DNA of 64,000 nucleotides from Marasmius tenuissimus (Eukaryota; Basidiomycota; Agaricomycetes; Agaricales; Marasmiaceae): contig JAQOTA010000060.1 in the NCBI GenBank assembly GCA_029532415.1, positions 4,092,001 to 4,156,000 on the forward strand, given 5' to 3'. Of this stretch, positions 22,686 to 34,988 are shown in pieces. Position numbers and translations under genes: made by a program. The notes below the pieces were generated by a model. It searched no databases. It was given only the letters and a program-made list of their open reading frames with translations, and was not told the origin of the DNA. Each line of letters starts with the position of its first letter. Positions within the stretch are counted from its first letter, which is position 1.

Positions 22686-24012
22686 CGTGATACTCTCAAT
22701 TTGGAACTTTGTCCCAACTCACAATTTGGTTCAGAATCAGTGGGAACCTTTTTTCTACATTCATGGCATGCATCTGGCTTCCAACTTGCCATTTGATTAC
22801 TAACACCTCACACTTGACAGGACGCTTGCAGATCTTATGCTGTTGAGTCTTGTACAGGATAATTCACCCTCAGTTCCGAATTTGAGGAACGAGAATTATG
22901 CTTTTTCCGTACTGGAAACAATTTCTCTCCAAAGCTTTGTTGAATCCGTGGACTACTATTAGATCCTGGTATATCTGAAGTCCTGGTTCACTCTTCCCGT
23001 TCATTGTATTATGTGGGACTATTGTTCCATTCATCATTGTTACTTATGCTCATATGTACAATTTCTATTGTCAACCTTATATGGTATTTACTGTAGTCTT
23101 GAGCTTCTACCTCTCGCCTCTACCTCTCTAAACTCCTCTCTGGTAAGTAGTAGTGTAGCCATGTTGTAGTCCTCAGTGCTGGGCATCATGCCGGCTCATC
23201 AGGTTATGGGCCCCAGTTAGCCTGACTACAACGACAAGCGCCGTAATGGCTGCTGTCAACAACAAGTGCCCTTTGGCTGCTGTAGTGTTACCAACGGCTC
23301 AGTTTGAACCGCGGTTCAGAACCGGACCAGGGCTGAACTGCTCGGTGAAATGGTTCCCTGCAGAGCTGGTTTACTGGAACAGCTAGAGCTGGTTCCGGAA
23401 CCGGTTTAACCAGTTCGAACTGCCCCAGAATATTTACTGTAGAAATATAATCAATTTGGATGGCCTTGTTGCTGTGACCACTTCTGGTGACAACAAAAAT
23501 CTGGAGGACACCCCTGCGGCATGTTGCATGAAGAAAAACTTGGAAAATTAGGCTCTGGACGGCTAAATTTGGCACTTCCAGAGGTGTCACACCCTGTCAC
23601 ACCCAGGGCCAATTCAGATGGACCCCCTGTGACCCAGTGACCACACCAAGAATATTTGTCAATTTTGGGGTGTGTGACCTATGACCAAGCAAATTCAGTG
23701 AGATAGGTCAGTATCTTACTATACCCTGCAACTGTACAAAGTTTTTTTCTGGGAAGTTTTTTGACCGGCTTGAACTGCGGTTTAACCGGCTCGAGCGGCT
23801 CTTGGGAGCTGTAACTGAACCGAACTGACTGTTGGCAACATCAGGCTGCTGTCATCAGCTAGCTAGGCTAGACCTGCATGTTGCCATCGACCTCTTCATT
23901 GAGTGATCAATCTATGGCATTGGTGTATATCCTTCGGCGACATCAGATCTCAAGGATCTAATGCTCCTCATTGAGCATAGCACCCTTTATGGCTGCTCCC
24001 TGTGTTAATTAG
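22686..24012. other. repeat-rich intergenic DNA
   Basis: No gene is seen. Two stretches (about 23299-23420 and 23757-23830) are made of GAACCGGTT/AACTGCGG-type palindromic words and appear to be parts of one repeat split by the 23.6-kb transposon fragment. Confidence 0.45.
23589..23711. mobile_element. fragment of the 904-bp transposon family
   Basis: Reads TGGACCCCCTGTGACCC...GTGACCACAC...GACCAAGCAAATTCAGTGAGATAGGTCAG, closely matching the right end of the element in 7TM copy B (10380-10497). It ends at TA. The matching left terminus was not found nearby, so this is a solo right end. Confidence 0.75.
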
Positions 24013-25190
24013 ATGCATGCTGATGCTGTCTTTTTTAAATCCAACACTGTACCTAACATCTTACTACCATGTTTGATGTTAAGAAATTCTTCTCTGGTCA
24101 CTTCAACAGCACTGGCTTCTGTGGTTACTCCTGTCAATGGTGAAGAACCTGCTCAGGCAGATCCTACTGAAGCCCAGATCATGGTGTACAACACCATGCT
24201 TGAAGCATGGGAAGAAAAAGATCTTCAACTCCTGGGTATAATTCAGCTCACCTCCACCAAGGAAGTCTTCAAACCCCTTAAGGACATGGACGGTGCCAAA
24301 GCCTGGTCTACAATGTGTCTCATGTATGGCAAACCAACTCTGTCTGCCATTTATGGTGACTTCATCAAACTCATATCTTTCTGGCTTACTACCAGCCATC
24401 CTCAGGCTGGCATTGCCAAGTTCAAGCTGTACATTGAATGACTTGCTGAGGTTGGAGTTGCTCTCCCCGAGTTGATCAAAGCTCTTCTTTTCATTGCAGC
24501 TATTCCTCCTGAATGGGATGCCGCTTCCTCCAAGTCCCTTCATGACTATGCCAGGAATCCTGATAGCCAGAACGCCCTTACTGTCGCCAATGTTCATGAA
24601 GCCATGATGATCAAATACGAATGCCAGAACCCTCAGCTTGCCAACCACCTCTCTGCGGTCAAGCGTGCTGGCAACCGTGAACCATTGTTTAGTCAGCAGC
24701 AATGTCAGCAGCATGGACAGCAGCAATGTGGCCAACAGTGTCAACCACAGCAGCAGCAGCAATGCTCTTGTTCAAACCAGAACAACGGTAAGAAGAAGAA
24801 GCAGCAGCAGTGTGGTACCCGCAGTGGTATCAACCAGCATCAGGGTCCAGGCAATGCCGGCGGTAATAACAGTGGTAACAATTGGTCACATGGTCACTCC
24901 CATCTTGTGTCTTACGCATCTGTCATAGCTTCCCCCGCTCCTGTCTGTCCTTACTTCTCGGTCACCGACTACAGGGAATGTATCACATTGAACGCAGTTA
25001 ACAACTCCTTGTGCGCTGAGATCACCAGCGCTCCTCCTGTTTGTTCTATGGGATCACCACCCCCAGCTCACTTCACCAGTCACCGGGACAAGTCCTGTGA
25101 CAGCACAGTCTCTCAGCCAGTCATATGGAACTCGGCTGCTATGCAGTCCTACACTGGCTTCAAGCCATCTCAGTCAGTATTTGATGATGT
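24013..25190 (+). pseudogene. copia gag-like reading frame, one in-frame stop
   Basis: Reads ...QIMVYNTMLEAWEEKDLQL and KDMDGAKAWSTM, then TGA at 24439-24441, then continues in the same frame (LAEVGVALPELIKALLF...), through a Gln/Cys-rich stretch (about 24690-24830). The arrangement matches the gag domain of copia elements in fungi. The TGA most simply derives from CGA. No zinc knuckle is intact. Confidence 0.75.
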
Positions 25191-26450
25191 CCATAAAGTG
25201 TGTTTTCTTGCTGACAGACTGTTACCTCCATGCATCTTACCCTGGTCTATCTCACCTAGTCACATCACACTTGGCTGGTCACATTACTTCCGGACCTATC
25301 CCAGGTATTTCCGGGCTTTTATTCAAGTCCATTCCAACACTATTCCATCCCCGGCACTCAACCTTCACTTCCGCACTTCAGTCTCTCACACCAAGTCCAT
25401 CCCCGGAACCTCCACTACTTCTGCCTCCGCTTCCGGGACTCTTTCCATCTTATTCTGATTTGTTCTGACTTACTTATCTCCGACTTCCGAGATATTCCCA
25501 CGCTCACTTATTCTATTCATACCTTCATTCCATCATGCACATATTCATTTCCGGTTCATTTCCCTTCCGGTACATTCCTCCCCATGTTTGACTTCCATAT
25601 GATACATCAACCTTTCCCGCGCTTGACTCACTTATCATTCATTCATTTACTATAACCCTATATAAGCTCTATACTTCTATCCTGTATCAGAAGACTCGAA
25701 ATCAACCAGGTTTCAATCTGGGTCAATCCCCATCATGACTCTAATGTCTTTCCTTCTCTCTCGCAACTTGTCCTCTTAAGTCTAGTAGAAGGACAGCTCA
25801 GTTCATGGTGCTGTTGGCGAAACCTTCAGCTACTGTCTGCTCTAGATCCGTTGCTCCCACACTCCTTCATCATATCTCTTTCCTATCCATCTATCTGACA
25901 GCATATAAAATCCCATATCTTATCTTATCCCTATCCGATCCGCACGATCCTAACACAGACTTGGTGCCCCTAAGACAATGCGGTATCTCAAACCCTTCAA
26001 ACAGATTGTCATGTCTGCTGCCAATTGTTTGCTCCAGGATCATATCGTGCAGCCTTGTGCATCCTCGTCCAAGCAAGTTCTGGAGGACAATTTGGAAGAT
26101 GAGGGAGCTGGATCTCCTTCTTCTACTTCTTCTAAATGCACTCGTAGCACTGATCTTGATGAAGATGTAGAGATGGACTGGGGATATACGGTATGGATGA
26201 CATGACTTCTCTATTCAGAAATGATGTTGACAACAACATTGCTGAAGCTGCAGGAGTTGAAAACGTCCCAGATGACATCTCTCTTGGATTGTTCCATGAT
26301 GACAGGTAAGTTTCATATCTTGACCTGCTTTCCCAAACTGATACGACCTTACAGCAATGCTGCTAAATAGTTGGTATATGTAATTCGTGTTGTAGTTGTA
26401 GTGATCTGGTATTACTTGTACAATATTGTCATGCAATCAGTTCCCACTTT

Positions 26451-27749
26451 GTGGGGTGTACTCAATGTAAGGGAAAGAAAAGTGTGAATAACGCACAGGG
26501 TTGGCTCCTTGATTCTGGTGCCTCCTCTCATTTCACAAATAATATGAATGACTTTGCTGAATATGAATCGCTTCATGGTCCTATTGTGAATACTGCAAAT
26601 AAGGGCAACCCTATACAGATCAAGGGCAAAGGCACTGTCTTCATCAAGCATAATATTGAAGGACATGACAGGAAACTTACTGAGTGTGTATCGCGTCTCT
26701 ATCCTGTCTATTACATACCACAATTGGATATACATTTGCTATTCATGGGAGAGTTCCTTCAAGATGGTCTTTCAATTCATGGAAACACAAAGAAGTTGGC
26801 CTTCTATTCATCACAGCAACAACAGTTGCTTGTTTCCTACCCTCATATGCATGGTCAAACCATTTATTGGGTTCACTCGCGGAAAGCATCTGCTGAGAAT
26901 TTGTTGGCCAAGTCGGTTATTTACAATGTCAACTACAATATTGAGCACAGACGCTTTGGGCATCCAGCGGATAAAGCCCTGAATAAAGCTCGGAAACATA
27001 TGCAAGGTTTCCCACTTGACCTTAAAATGCCTACCAAGAAGATGCCTCTGTGCTGTGGTCGTGCTGAAGGCAAGATGCATGAGAAATCGTCCCCCAACTC
27101 TACTACAAGAGCTTCTAAACCGTTTGAGCGCATACATTCAGATTTGAAGTTGTACCCAGTTGAATTGTATCACCGGGCCAAGTACTACATCTCTTTTCTC
27201 GATGACTACACGTCCTACGTTTGGACCTCCAAGCTTAAGATGAAAGACAAAGCAGTACCCGCTTTGAGGGACTTCTTTACCATGGTCAAGACACAGTTCA
27301 ATGCTGTTGTCAAAGCCTGGATGTCCAATGAAGGGGGAGAGTACAAAAGAGATAAGTTCAATGCAGTACTGAAAGAGTATGGAATCCAAACAGATCAAAG
27401 CATACTGTATACACCACAGTAAAACAGTTGTGCTGAATGATTTAACAGGACTATTCATGAGAAGGTGCAAGCTCTCCACTTTGAAGCTTGTATGCCTCAG
27501 TCCTAGTGGGAATTCTGCCATGTGGACACCATCCACCTCTACAATTGCAATCCTGTGCAATGTTTGAACTGGCAAACTCTGTTCGAAATGCTTTACGGCG
27601 AAGCACCTGATGTTTCACATCTCTGAGTATTGGGTTGTGCAGCCTATGTTTTTATTCCTGAAGACCATAGGGCGAATAAGCTTGCTCCTTGTGGCAAGTT
27701 GATGACCTTCATTGGCTACCAAGAAGGGATGAAAGGCTTCCTCTTCATG
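26451..27749 (+). pseudogene. copia protease-integrase fragment, four in-frame stops
   Basis: The protease motif GWLLDSGASSHFT is followed by the pre-integrase zinc region (HRRFGHPA...CCGR) and the integrase core: HSDLK, FLDDYTSYVW and the E of MSNEGGEYK give the DDE triad. The conserved TPQQNGxAERFNRT motif is broken by TAA (27420-27422) and TGA (27438-27440); TAG (27504) and TGA (27624) follow in the same frame. The frame continues to FLFM at 27749, where a 469-bp insertion starts. Confidence 0.88.
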
Positions 27750-28218
27750 CAAAGTATCACAAAGTGCTGAGTGTCTATTGGAGACAGCAAAGGCAGAGAG
27801 CAGTGATAGCAAGCTTGGAGAGGAGCAGCGGGCTCGACTCAGACAGAGATAAGGCACTGGTCCCAACAACAAGTTAGATCTATTGTAGAAGAAGAAGACA
27901 AAGGAGACTGTACTACTCACCTGGTCCCAACAACAAGAGGTCAAGATGAGGGACAAGACTAGCTAGCTTATATACCTATCCTACGGTCAGAGCTGGAGTC
28001 GGAGTGGCTACCTATGAGTCGTGTATGAGTAAGTATGAGTCAAGAATGAATAAGACATGAGTTGGTATGAGATAATGGGATGGCTGCACAATGTGGGTTA
28101 AGGCTGCACGATGGTGGGTTAAGAAAGGGAATTGTGAGAAAGAAAGATGTATAGTAAGTGACCATGAGAAAAGAACATGTGATAATCATGTGAGCAGATG
28201 GTGGAGGGAAAAGTGGCG
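27750..28218. mobile_element. 469-bp insertion with 8-bp target duplication
   Basis: TCTTCATG is present on both sides (27742-27749 and 28219-28226), and removing the insert rejoins the copia frame exactly (FLFM-TQSNHS). It holds two CTGGTCCCAACAACAAG copies and a TATATACC stretch but no coding region or obvious inverted termini. It could be a hAT-type MITE (8-bp duplications are usual there) or a solo LTR. Confidence 0.75.
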
Positions 28219-28223
28219 TCTTC

Positions 28224-29026
28224 ATGACACAAAGCAATCATTCTGTATTCAAAGGTAGCACTGCACTATTTGATGAGACCTTGTATTCCAAGTATCCTGA
28301 TGCCAAAACTCGTGGTTTTACACCTGCCAGTAGTGAACCATTTACTTTGGGTGAAAATCCCAACATTCCTTTGGAAGATGAAGACTCTGATGATGATCAG
28401 GACAATGCTCTGTTACCAGATCTCAGACGTTGCTCCGAACCTTCTAAGAGATCAGAACCTCAGGTTGACAAGCCTGCAGGTGGCCCTGCACCAGGGGATG
28501 TGCCACTCCCTCAATCTGGTCCTCTGATGCCTCCAGGTGAACCCACCGTTCCTCTGCCTGCACCAGCAGCAGATGGTCCATGCCGGTCTTTGAGGCAGCA
28601 GAAGGGTACAACACAACCTGGTAATATATTTGGTGAACAGTGGAACCCAAATAAACCCTCAGACATAGTTCACAACTTTGAAAATAAGAAAACTTGGAGA
28701 AAGGTCACTGGTGACAAAGAACCATCACATCCAGTTGATCAAACTAGCTCTTCACGATCTAGGAAAGGCAAAGGTGGTAAAAAAGGGATTCCTGGTCCAC
28801 TTCTGCCTCTGCCTGCTCCAGAACCCAGTGGAAGCACTGAGTCACATGAGGAGGAAAGCGTAGTCAAAAGACTTACCCAAGAAGGGGGAGTAGGATTCGT
28901 GATTTACCTGCTGAACAATGCCGTTCCAGTTCATGATTTGCTTCCAACATCCGATACTCCTGACTTTTCTAACATCAGAGAGTGGACACTCCACAATATT
29001 CTAAAGTTAGACACTGTTCACCCATT
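28224..29026 (+). pseudogene. copia polyprotein segment after integrase
   Basis: Continues the same reading frame: STALFDETLYSKYP, an acidic run (LEDEDSDDDQDN), a Pro-rich linker, CRSLRQQKG, and LLPTSDTPDFSNIREW. In copia elements this linker leads into reverse transcriptase, but homology ends before the first RT motif. Confidence 0.75.
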
Positions 29027-29084
29027 CCCTTCCCCTAAAATCCATCCCATTTGTTTCTCCTACCATCACTCACACCTTCACTGA

Positions 29085-30759
29085 AGATTTCAAAATACTC
29101 AACCTGGCGGTTCTCTCAGACCTTGTAAATTTCATAATCTGGAGAATGGCACTCAACATCACTTTCAAGACATTTTCCAATGCAATGTAAAGCCTTCTTT
29201 ATTTCCTAACACCAACTGTACTGATGGCAAACTGGTAGAGAAAAGTTATCTGAAATCTTGTGATCTACTCTAAAGATGTCGGGGGAAACAGGCCGACAGG
29301 GAAGGAACAGACATTCTGGTGTCAACAGTGAGTTCTTCAGTATTTCTACTTGCTCAATGCTGATGACAAATTCTTAGGCCTTCAACTCTTCGGAGATACA
29401 CAATGAGTTTTGTGCTAGCAAGGAAAACCATCACCAACCCTGGTCCTCAACCACCTGCAGTTCATGACGGGTGAGTTTTTGATGAGCAGCCCATGCATTG
29501 CAGGTGAATATGTTGCTCCTGCCGTCATTCCTCCCTTCAATTCAGCACCTCTAAATGCTCAGGAAAGAGTGTACAACCCGATTCTCCAATCAGGTGAGTA
29601 CGGCAATTTTTATATCTTGTGCAGTATTATAACCACCATTAACAGAAGAACTTTCTGAATCCTATATTTACAGATATCTTGAGCATCTGATGGGTATAAT
29701 CACATAAATTTCAAGTCAGGAATATGCTGATGAATACCATATCGCCATTAATGGTGGATGGTACTGGGCGGAAATCAGCAATATATTGTGAGGAGTGGGT
29801 ACTGGGCCGGGCCAACAGCGTCTGTAGACATGAAGGGATTCATTTCGCATGTGAGTGTGAAGTAGGTATTGCTGATGGGAATATACTTGTTAAAAATACT
29901 ATTGCCCGATGAATGGGTACAAGAGTCCCGGGGAATACTGCTGTAGACACTCAAGCATACCTTGATGAGATCCGAGTCTCGGGTTTTCAGAGCAGAAAGA
30001 CTGGTGTGTGCTTGATTTTGTCTAGTGAATGCGTGAATGCATCACTATCACAGTGCCACATTACATTGGTTCCGGGCAAATGTCTCTTTGCCCGAATCAT
30101 AAGGCTTTGAGATTCAAAAGTCTGAAGTCGCCACCAAGAAAGTGAAGTTGCATCGTTCATTATTCTTTGACGCTCATCGTGAAACTGTGGTCAGCAGTCC
30201 ATTGTTGATGCTCTGACTGATGTGTGAATCACGGTTAAATGGTTTGTTTAACACTCAGCAAGACTCTCAGGGTCGTCAGACCAATTGAACTGTTTAACGG
30301 TTGCATCGTTTAATCTACGTCTCTGTATGTAGAGCTGTGCTAGTAGCCTAATACCACTACGTACATGACACATACATAGAGTGTATATTTTAACGGTTTA
30401 TCCAAGTTCCCCCACTATAGTGTCGGTTGGTTAAAACAAAGGTCATCCTATTTTACAGACAGCAGAGAAGAAGATAGGAGGTTTGGGCAAGACTTAGTGG
30501 TTCATGGTAAAATTAGAGATATAGGGAGTGTAAAATAAGTTAGGAAGCTTGGTAGCCTCAAATTTACGAATTCGGACCCGCCGGCGGAGCCGGCTGACAT
30601 CCCAAATTCTATATGTTCCCCGATACACATTCATTGTTGCTACGTTATTTGAGGATCTAGCAAGATTATGTTGTACACTCTCGCTTTCATGGCCGTCACA
30701 ATCCACGGTTCGAGGGTTACCGCCTTTTTTGAGAGCCTGCAGCGCTGACACAACCCCAT
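29085..30759. other. unidentified remnants downstream of the copia element
   Basis: On the plus strand, exons joined at three good GT..AG borders would read MSFVLARKTITNPGPQPPA, EYVAPAVIPPFNSAPLN and AQERVYNPILQSDILSI (about 29403-29693). Further fragments such as YHIAINGGWYWAEISN and EEWVLGRANSVCRH follow in different frames to about 30110. I do not recognise the product; it may be a second decayed mobile element. From 30110 to 30759 nothing is seen. Confidence 0.3.
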
Positions 30760-31330
30760 TTAGGTATAGCTCTTGCCAGTAACATTATGAGCGCAGTCGG
30801 TTTGAGTGATATCGCCATGAGAGACGTGTATTTGATGAGGGGCGTATCGAGAACGGGGATTTGATAGCTGTCGCAGTGTTTAACGGCATCTTGTCGCTTC
30901 TGACTGGTTAGTTCTTCCAATCCTCCCTCGCGTACTTCGAGAATCACAACAAAGAATTGAAGGTGGAAGAATATGGTGGATTAGTCGGGCAGCACGATAG
31001 TAAATGGGAGTAAAATTTCATGCAAGTACAAAGATATCGTCGTCGCCGTGTACATCCTCTTCTCTATAAACACCGGAGTGGTTTTACATTCTTGATTCGC
31101 CTTTCAGCCTTGAATCGGGGCTGTTGTTCCCAGCCACCTTGATCACTTCGATGGTGGTACCTGTAATGGTGTATCCGAGCTCTCGTGGTTTAGTGCCCGT
31201 CAATCTGGCCATGATTCCACGTTAATGGCGGTACGTATCTCCGCTCCCGAGTCTTCTTGATTATGAAATAGTCATGATTTTACAGGGCTTAGCACCTAAC
31301 TGATCATCGTACCGGTCGTGCACAACAATA
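30760..31330 (+). pseudogene. 7TM family relic I (exons 7-10)
   Basis: In order: exon 7 end (LIAVAVFNGILSLLTG, donor GTTAGT at about 30905), exon 8 (RRIWWISRAAR followed by two stop codons, about 30967-31057), exon 9 (ESGLLFPATLITSMVV, about 31108-31230), and the first codons of exon 10 (GLAPN then TGA, about 31288). Exons 1 to 6 are absent. Stops and missing exons mean it cannot encode a product. Confidence 0.85.
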
Positions 31331-33338
31331 TCTACACGTACTCTCTATTCCCCTCAACCTAGTGTTCAGCGGCCCAAAAGCAGAGTCCCCGCAAACGATA
31401 CCAAACAGTACAGGAAGATACCGAAGAAATTAAGATCTACTATCCACCTCTACGGCCTACACGAGTTGTTGGTTTACACAGGGGGCAAGTGCTCAAGCTC
31501 AAGTGCTGACCGAAAAACCAATATTTCAAACAAACATTTTTGATTGGTTCCATTCCAAAGGCCAACACGACAGATAGAGACGTAGAAGACACAGATGCTG
31601 CACAACGAGAGCCGTATCTGAACGCCCCCAAGTCGCGAGCTGGTACGAGCTCATAAATCAACCCGGAAATATTGCGAATTCCAAGGCTACACGGTCGTAG
31701 GAGTTAAATATCAGTGGAAGCAACGAATGACAACGGAGCGCTACACACACCGTCTTGAACTAACCGCCGATCCTCAACATTGTAAGACCTCAGCCTCCGA
31801 CACAGCATTCAACACAAAAAGAAGATCGTGACACAGTCTCCGCAAAATACGACGCCTGATCCCAAATTCAAGGATGCCAGTTACGCGTCCGAGTTTTGCC
31901 ACTGATTTGAGCTCGAGGTTTCAACGACGATGAGACAGATTTACTTGAATGGTGAAGAGACATACAAACATTCTACTTCGGAAGGTTTGCCTCAACTTAA
32001 AACGTTCAAATCCGTGCCAACAAGCAGGGCGTGTAGTATAGATCGGAATTTGGCGGCGGGGACCAATGATAGCTGCTAAAAATTAGTAAGAGACATTATT
32101 TCGCTGGGAGACAGTAGACCTCGATGCTATCGGTAGGGACACCGATAGCCAACGCGAAGTCGTCACCCATGCAGCGCGGGTTGAGAGAGATGGTGGTTTG
32201 ATTTGGGTTCAATTAAGAAATAAAAAGACCTGCACTTGGTCCCATTTCGGAACGGCAGGGTTCCGTAGCCGATATAGCTAGCCAGAATACTATATCCTAC
32301 GGGCAGCTAGGACCATACCCCTTATCGATTACGGAGCGTGTCACGCGGTAACAGATATGTGACAAAGACGCTTATTATATCACCCCCCTCTCCCTTACAG
32401 CATCATCACAAAAAACCGGGTGAAAGGACATAGCGGTATTTGGATTATCGTCCAGTATACTGCAGTATAATCACACCCCACCTAGCGTATATGCCCGTAT
32501 ATAGCTATATCCCGCCGCCCGGTTTCTTGCGATGATACCACACTAGTGACTAATTCCGTTCGGTCTTTCTCAGCCCCAGTTCTGCCGTCGAGCACCCAAA
32601 GCCATACCCACCTTGACGCCCTACAAATATAACAGCTCCCTGATACAGCTTAGTCGTGGCGCCGTGAATCAAACTGTGAGAGACTTGACCGGGACCCTCA
32701 ATGCGGGAAGAAAGAGAAGGGAAAAGGCGCACTATGGCGTTGATTCGACAGGGAAATGAATAGTGAGTACATGGAATATATATGATAATCATGGTGTGCG
32801 GCGGAGACATGTATGAGAGTGACAGTAAGGGTCCATGCCACGAGACCCTTACACGTATCTTACTATCGTGGCAGTGAGTGGTCACCCAGCCGACTCTTCA
32901 GGATAGTATAGTTCCGAGACATGATCAACTTCGGGAGTTTTGGGTCAAATCTATTTTGTCTAACAGCTTATCGTCTACTCACGGAAGGCAACATCTTCAA
33001 CTCCCTTGGCTAGAACCGTAGTTCTATTGCTTTGATGAGGGCGGTACGGGAAATGTCACCATAACATAACGTGCACATATGGGCGCGATCCATATTCACA
33101 GTTTGCCGCCCGCCTTTCCATACCACAGCTATTTCCGTCGAGTCTTTGCTCGTTCAGACATCTAGGATCATGAGAAACGCTACATTATCCTGAGAATCAA
33201 CTATCTCGAGTTGCCATCTCTCTGGCCTGACTCACATTTTGAATCGGATTGAAAGCATTTATTGTATACCCAAGATCAAGCCGCAAATGTCAATCAATGT
33301 CATCAATATGTAGAAAGGTGGGATGCTTCAAGCCAGAG
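31331..33338. other. gene-poor stretch
   Basis: No gene is supported. Frames at 31440-31661 and 32550-32885 (minus) have no domain. Confidence 0.5.
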
Positions 33339-33345
33339 TATAAAT
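33339..33345 (+). promoter_or_regulatory. TATA box of 7TM copy D
   Basis: TATAAAT 69 bp before the start codon of copy D. Confidence 0.6.
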
Positions 33346-33407
33346 GTCTTGATCAAGAAGTAGAGCTCCCTTGACCAATAGAACATATCCTACGAGCAAC
33401 GATCCCA

Positions 33408-34988
33408 ATGTCCTCAAATAGGTCGGAGCCCACGGAATTCGCACAACAGTATCTCACAATCGTGGGCACCATTGTCTCCCCGATTGTGACATTATCCGTC
33501 AGTCTCATCCCTTCCGTGTTGTCCTTCTGGAGCCTAATAACTGACAGCACTTCCTAGTTACTATTTCTAGTGTACGGTACGTCCAAAATCATCGACAATC
33601 GAAAAAGGGTGCCACCAACCATTGAAATTTTCTGCGACCAGGGATGTACACTATAACCTTTGCATTGTCGGTTCAGACTCTCTGTCGTCGACGACGCATG
33701 AACTCAGGGTTTTACTTGAAATGGACCGTGGTCCTTTTTGCTCTTGGGAGCTTCTATACTGTATCGGAGGCATATGGGTTAACACTCAGTGCTATTGTTC
33801 GGTTTAAGGCCTTGGAGACTGGCGACTATGGACCCCTAAAGGCGTACTTGGATCGCGATAAGAGGGAAGTGGCTTGGGTGTGAGTAGTATTTGCATCTCC
33901 CTTTTTGACATCCCCCAATCACTATCCTACTTTTACACAGGTCGGTAGTCAATATTACAACCAGCTTGATGAAGTGAGGACAGTTATCACTATTGTTGCT
34001 CACTCATTGATAACCAGTCTAGTGCGGTTGCCGACATAATGCTTGTGAGTGCACTGTGATCTGATCGCGAAGGATTCGACCCTCAACAGCCTCTTTGACT
34101 CAGATACACCGTTGCTGGGTCCTCTGGCACTTCAACAAACGTGTGCTTGTTTCCCTCGCCGTCCCGGCAATTGTTCTCAATAGTATGTGACTTCCCTTTT
34201 ACATCTACTCATTGGAAGTAACAGCTCTGTTGGGGCCAGTACTGTGGCTCGCCACTGGAATATTGGCTATCGCCGCTTGTGCCATCGGCGATAGTCCAAA
34301 CATCCAGATGATGGCTGATCGCATTGCTCAAGGGACTGGATTCTCAATTGCAATTTTCAACAGTGTTTTGTCCCTTATGACAGGTTAGTAAGCTCCACGA
34401 TCCCTTGTTTTCTTTTACATCATGGCTTGAGCTCACAGGTGGGAGGGTATGGTGGATGAGTCGTGCTACTTCAGAACAAACAATCGCCCCTAGGTACAAG
34501 GCAATCATTGCCGCAATGTGTGTGCCCTTCCAATCAAGGTTCCCACTCAAGGACTGATTGTCAAAAGCCTTGAATCCGGGCTCCTGTATCCAACCACATT
34601 GGTAGCAGCAAAAGTGTCGACACTCACAATGGCCCAGTCTCAAGTTGGCATCTTTGAACCGTTCGATCCCTCTGTCATCGCATTTTTGCTTGCGGTGAGT
34701 ACAGGTCCTCAATTCAAGCGTACAGCTAAAAACCTGTGATATTGGGGTTTTCAGGGCTTGGCACCTACATTGATCATTGTACGCGTTGCTTGTGACTCAC
34801 CAGTTGAAACTGCCCACCAACCCGGTCTTACTATCCACTTTGCCGAACGAGAACCTCAACCTACAATTGACAGCCAGGTTCCCCAAACAATCATAGACAT
34901 ACGTCCACACACCCGATGTGAGAGCTTGGAGGCGGATATGCACGGGGTCGGACCAGAGAACGAGAAGACGGATGAAAGTCGGGTTTAG
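33408..34988 (+). CDS. 7TM integral membrane protein, copy D (intact)
   Basis: Ten exons: 33408-33497, 33558-33576, 33642-33879, 33941-33973, 34023-34044, 34104-34182, 34225-34383, 34439-34517, 34568-34694 and 34755-34988. They sum to 1080 nt, 359 aa, in phase throughout. Motifs are IHRCWVLWHFNKRV, GRVWWMSRATSEQTIAPRYK, LESGLLYPTTLVAAK, and GLAPTLIIVRVACDSPVETA with tail motif TIHFAERE. Compared with copies A to C, exon 7 is longer (159 nt) and the third inner loop differs (TSEQTIAP). It forms a subfamily with copy F at 54.6-56.2 kb. Function is unknown. Confidence 0.88.

Larger units (their letters stand above)
24013..29084 (+). mobile_element. decayed Ty1/copia-type retroelement
   Basis: Plus-strand remnants in order: gag-like, protease-integrase, then the linker after integrase. 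Coding order protease-integrase before any reverse transcriptase is the copia order. Reverse transcriptase and RNase H are missing: similarity stops near LHNILKLDT at about 29026. Intact LTRs were not found. A TATATAAG-containing, LTR-like stretch lies at about 25200-25960 between gag and protease. Several in-frame stops, mostly at CGA or CAA codons, mark decay. Confidence 0.85.

Noticed and set aside
24103..24762. 219-codon minus-strand frame
   Set aside because: It is antisense to the copia gag frame, made open by the CAG-rich stretch.
27138..27575. 145-codon minus-strand frame
   Set aside because: It is the mirror of the integrase coding strand.
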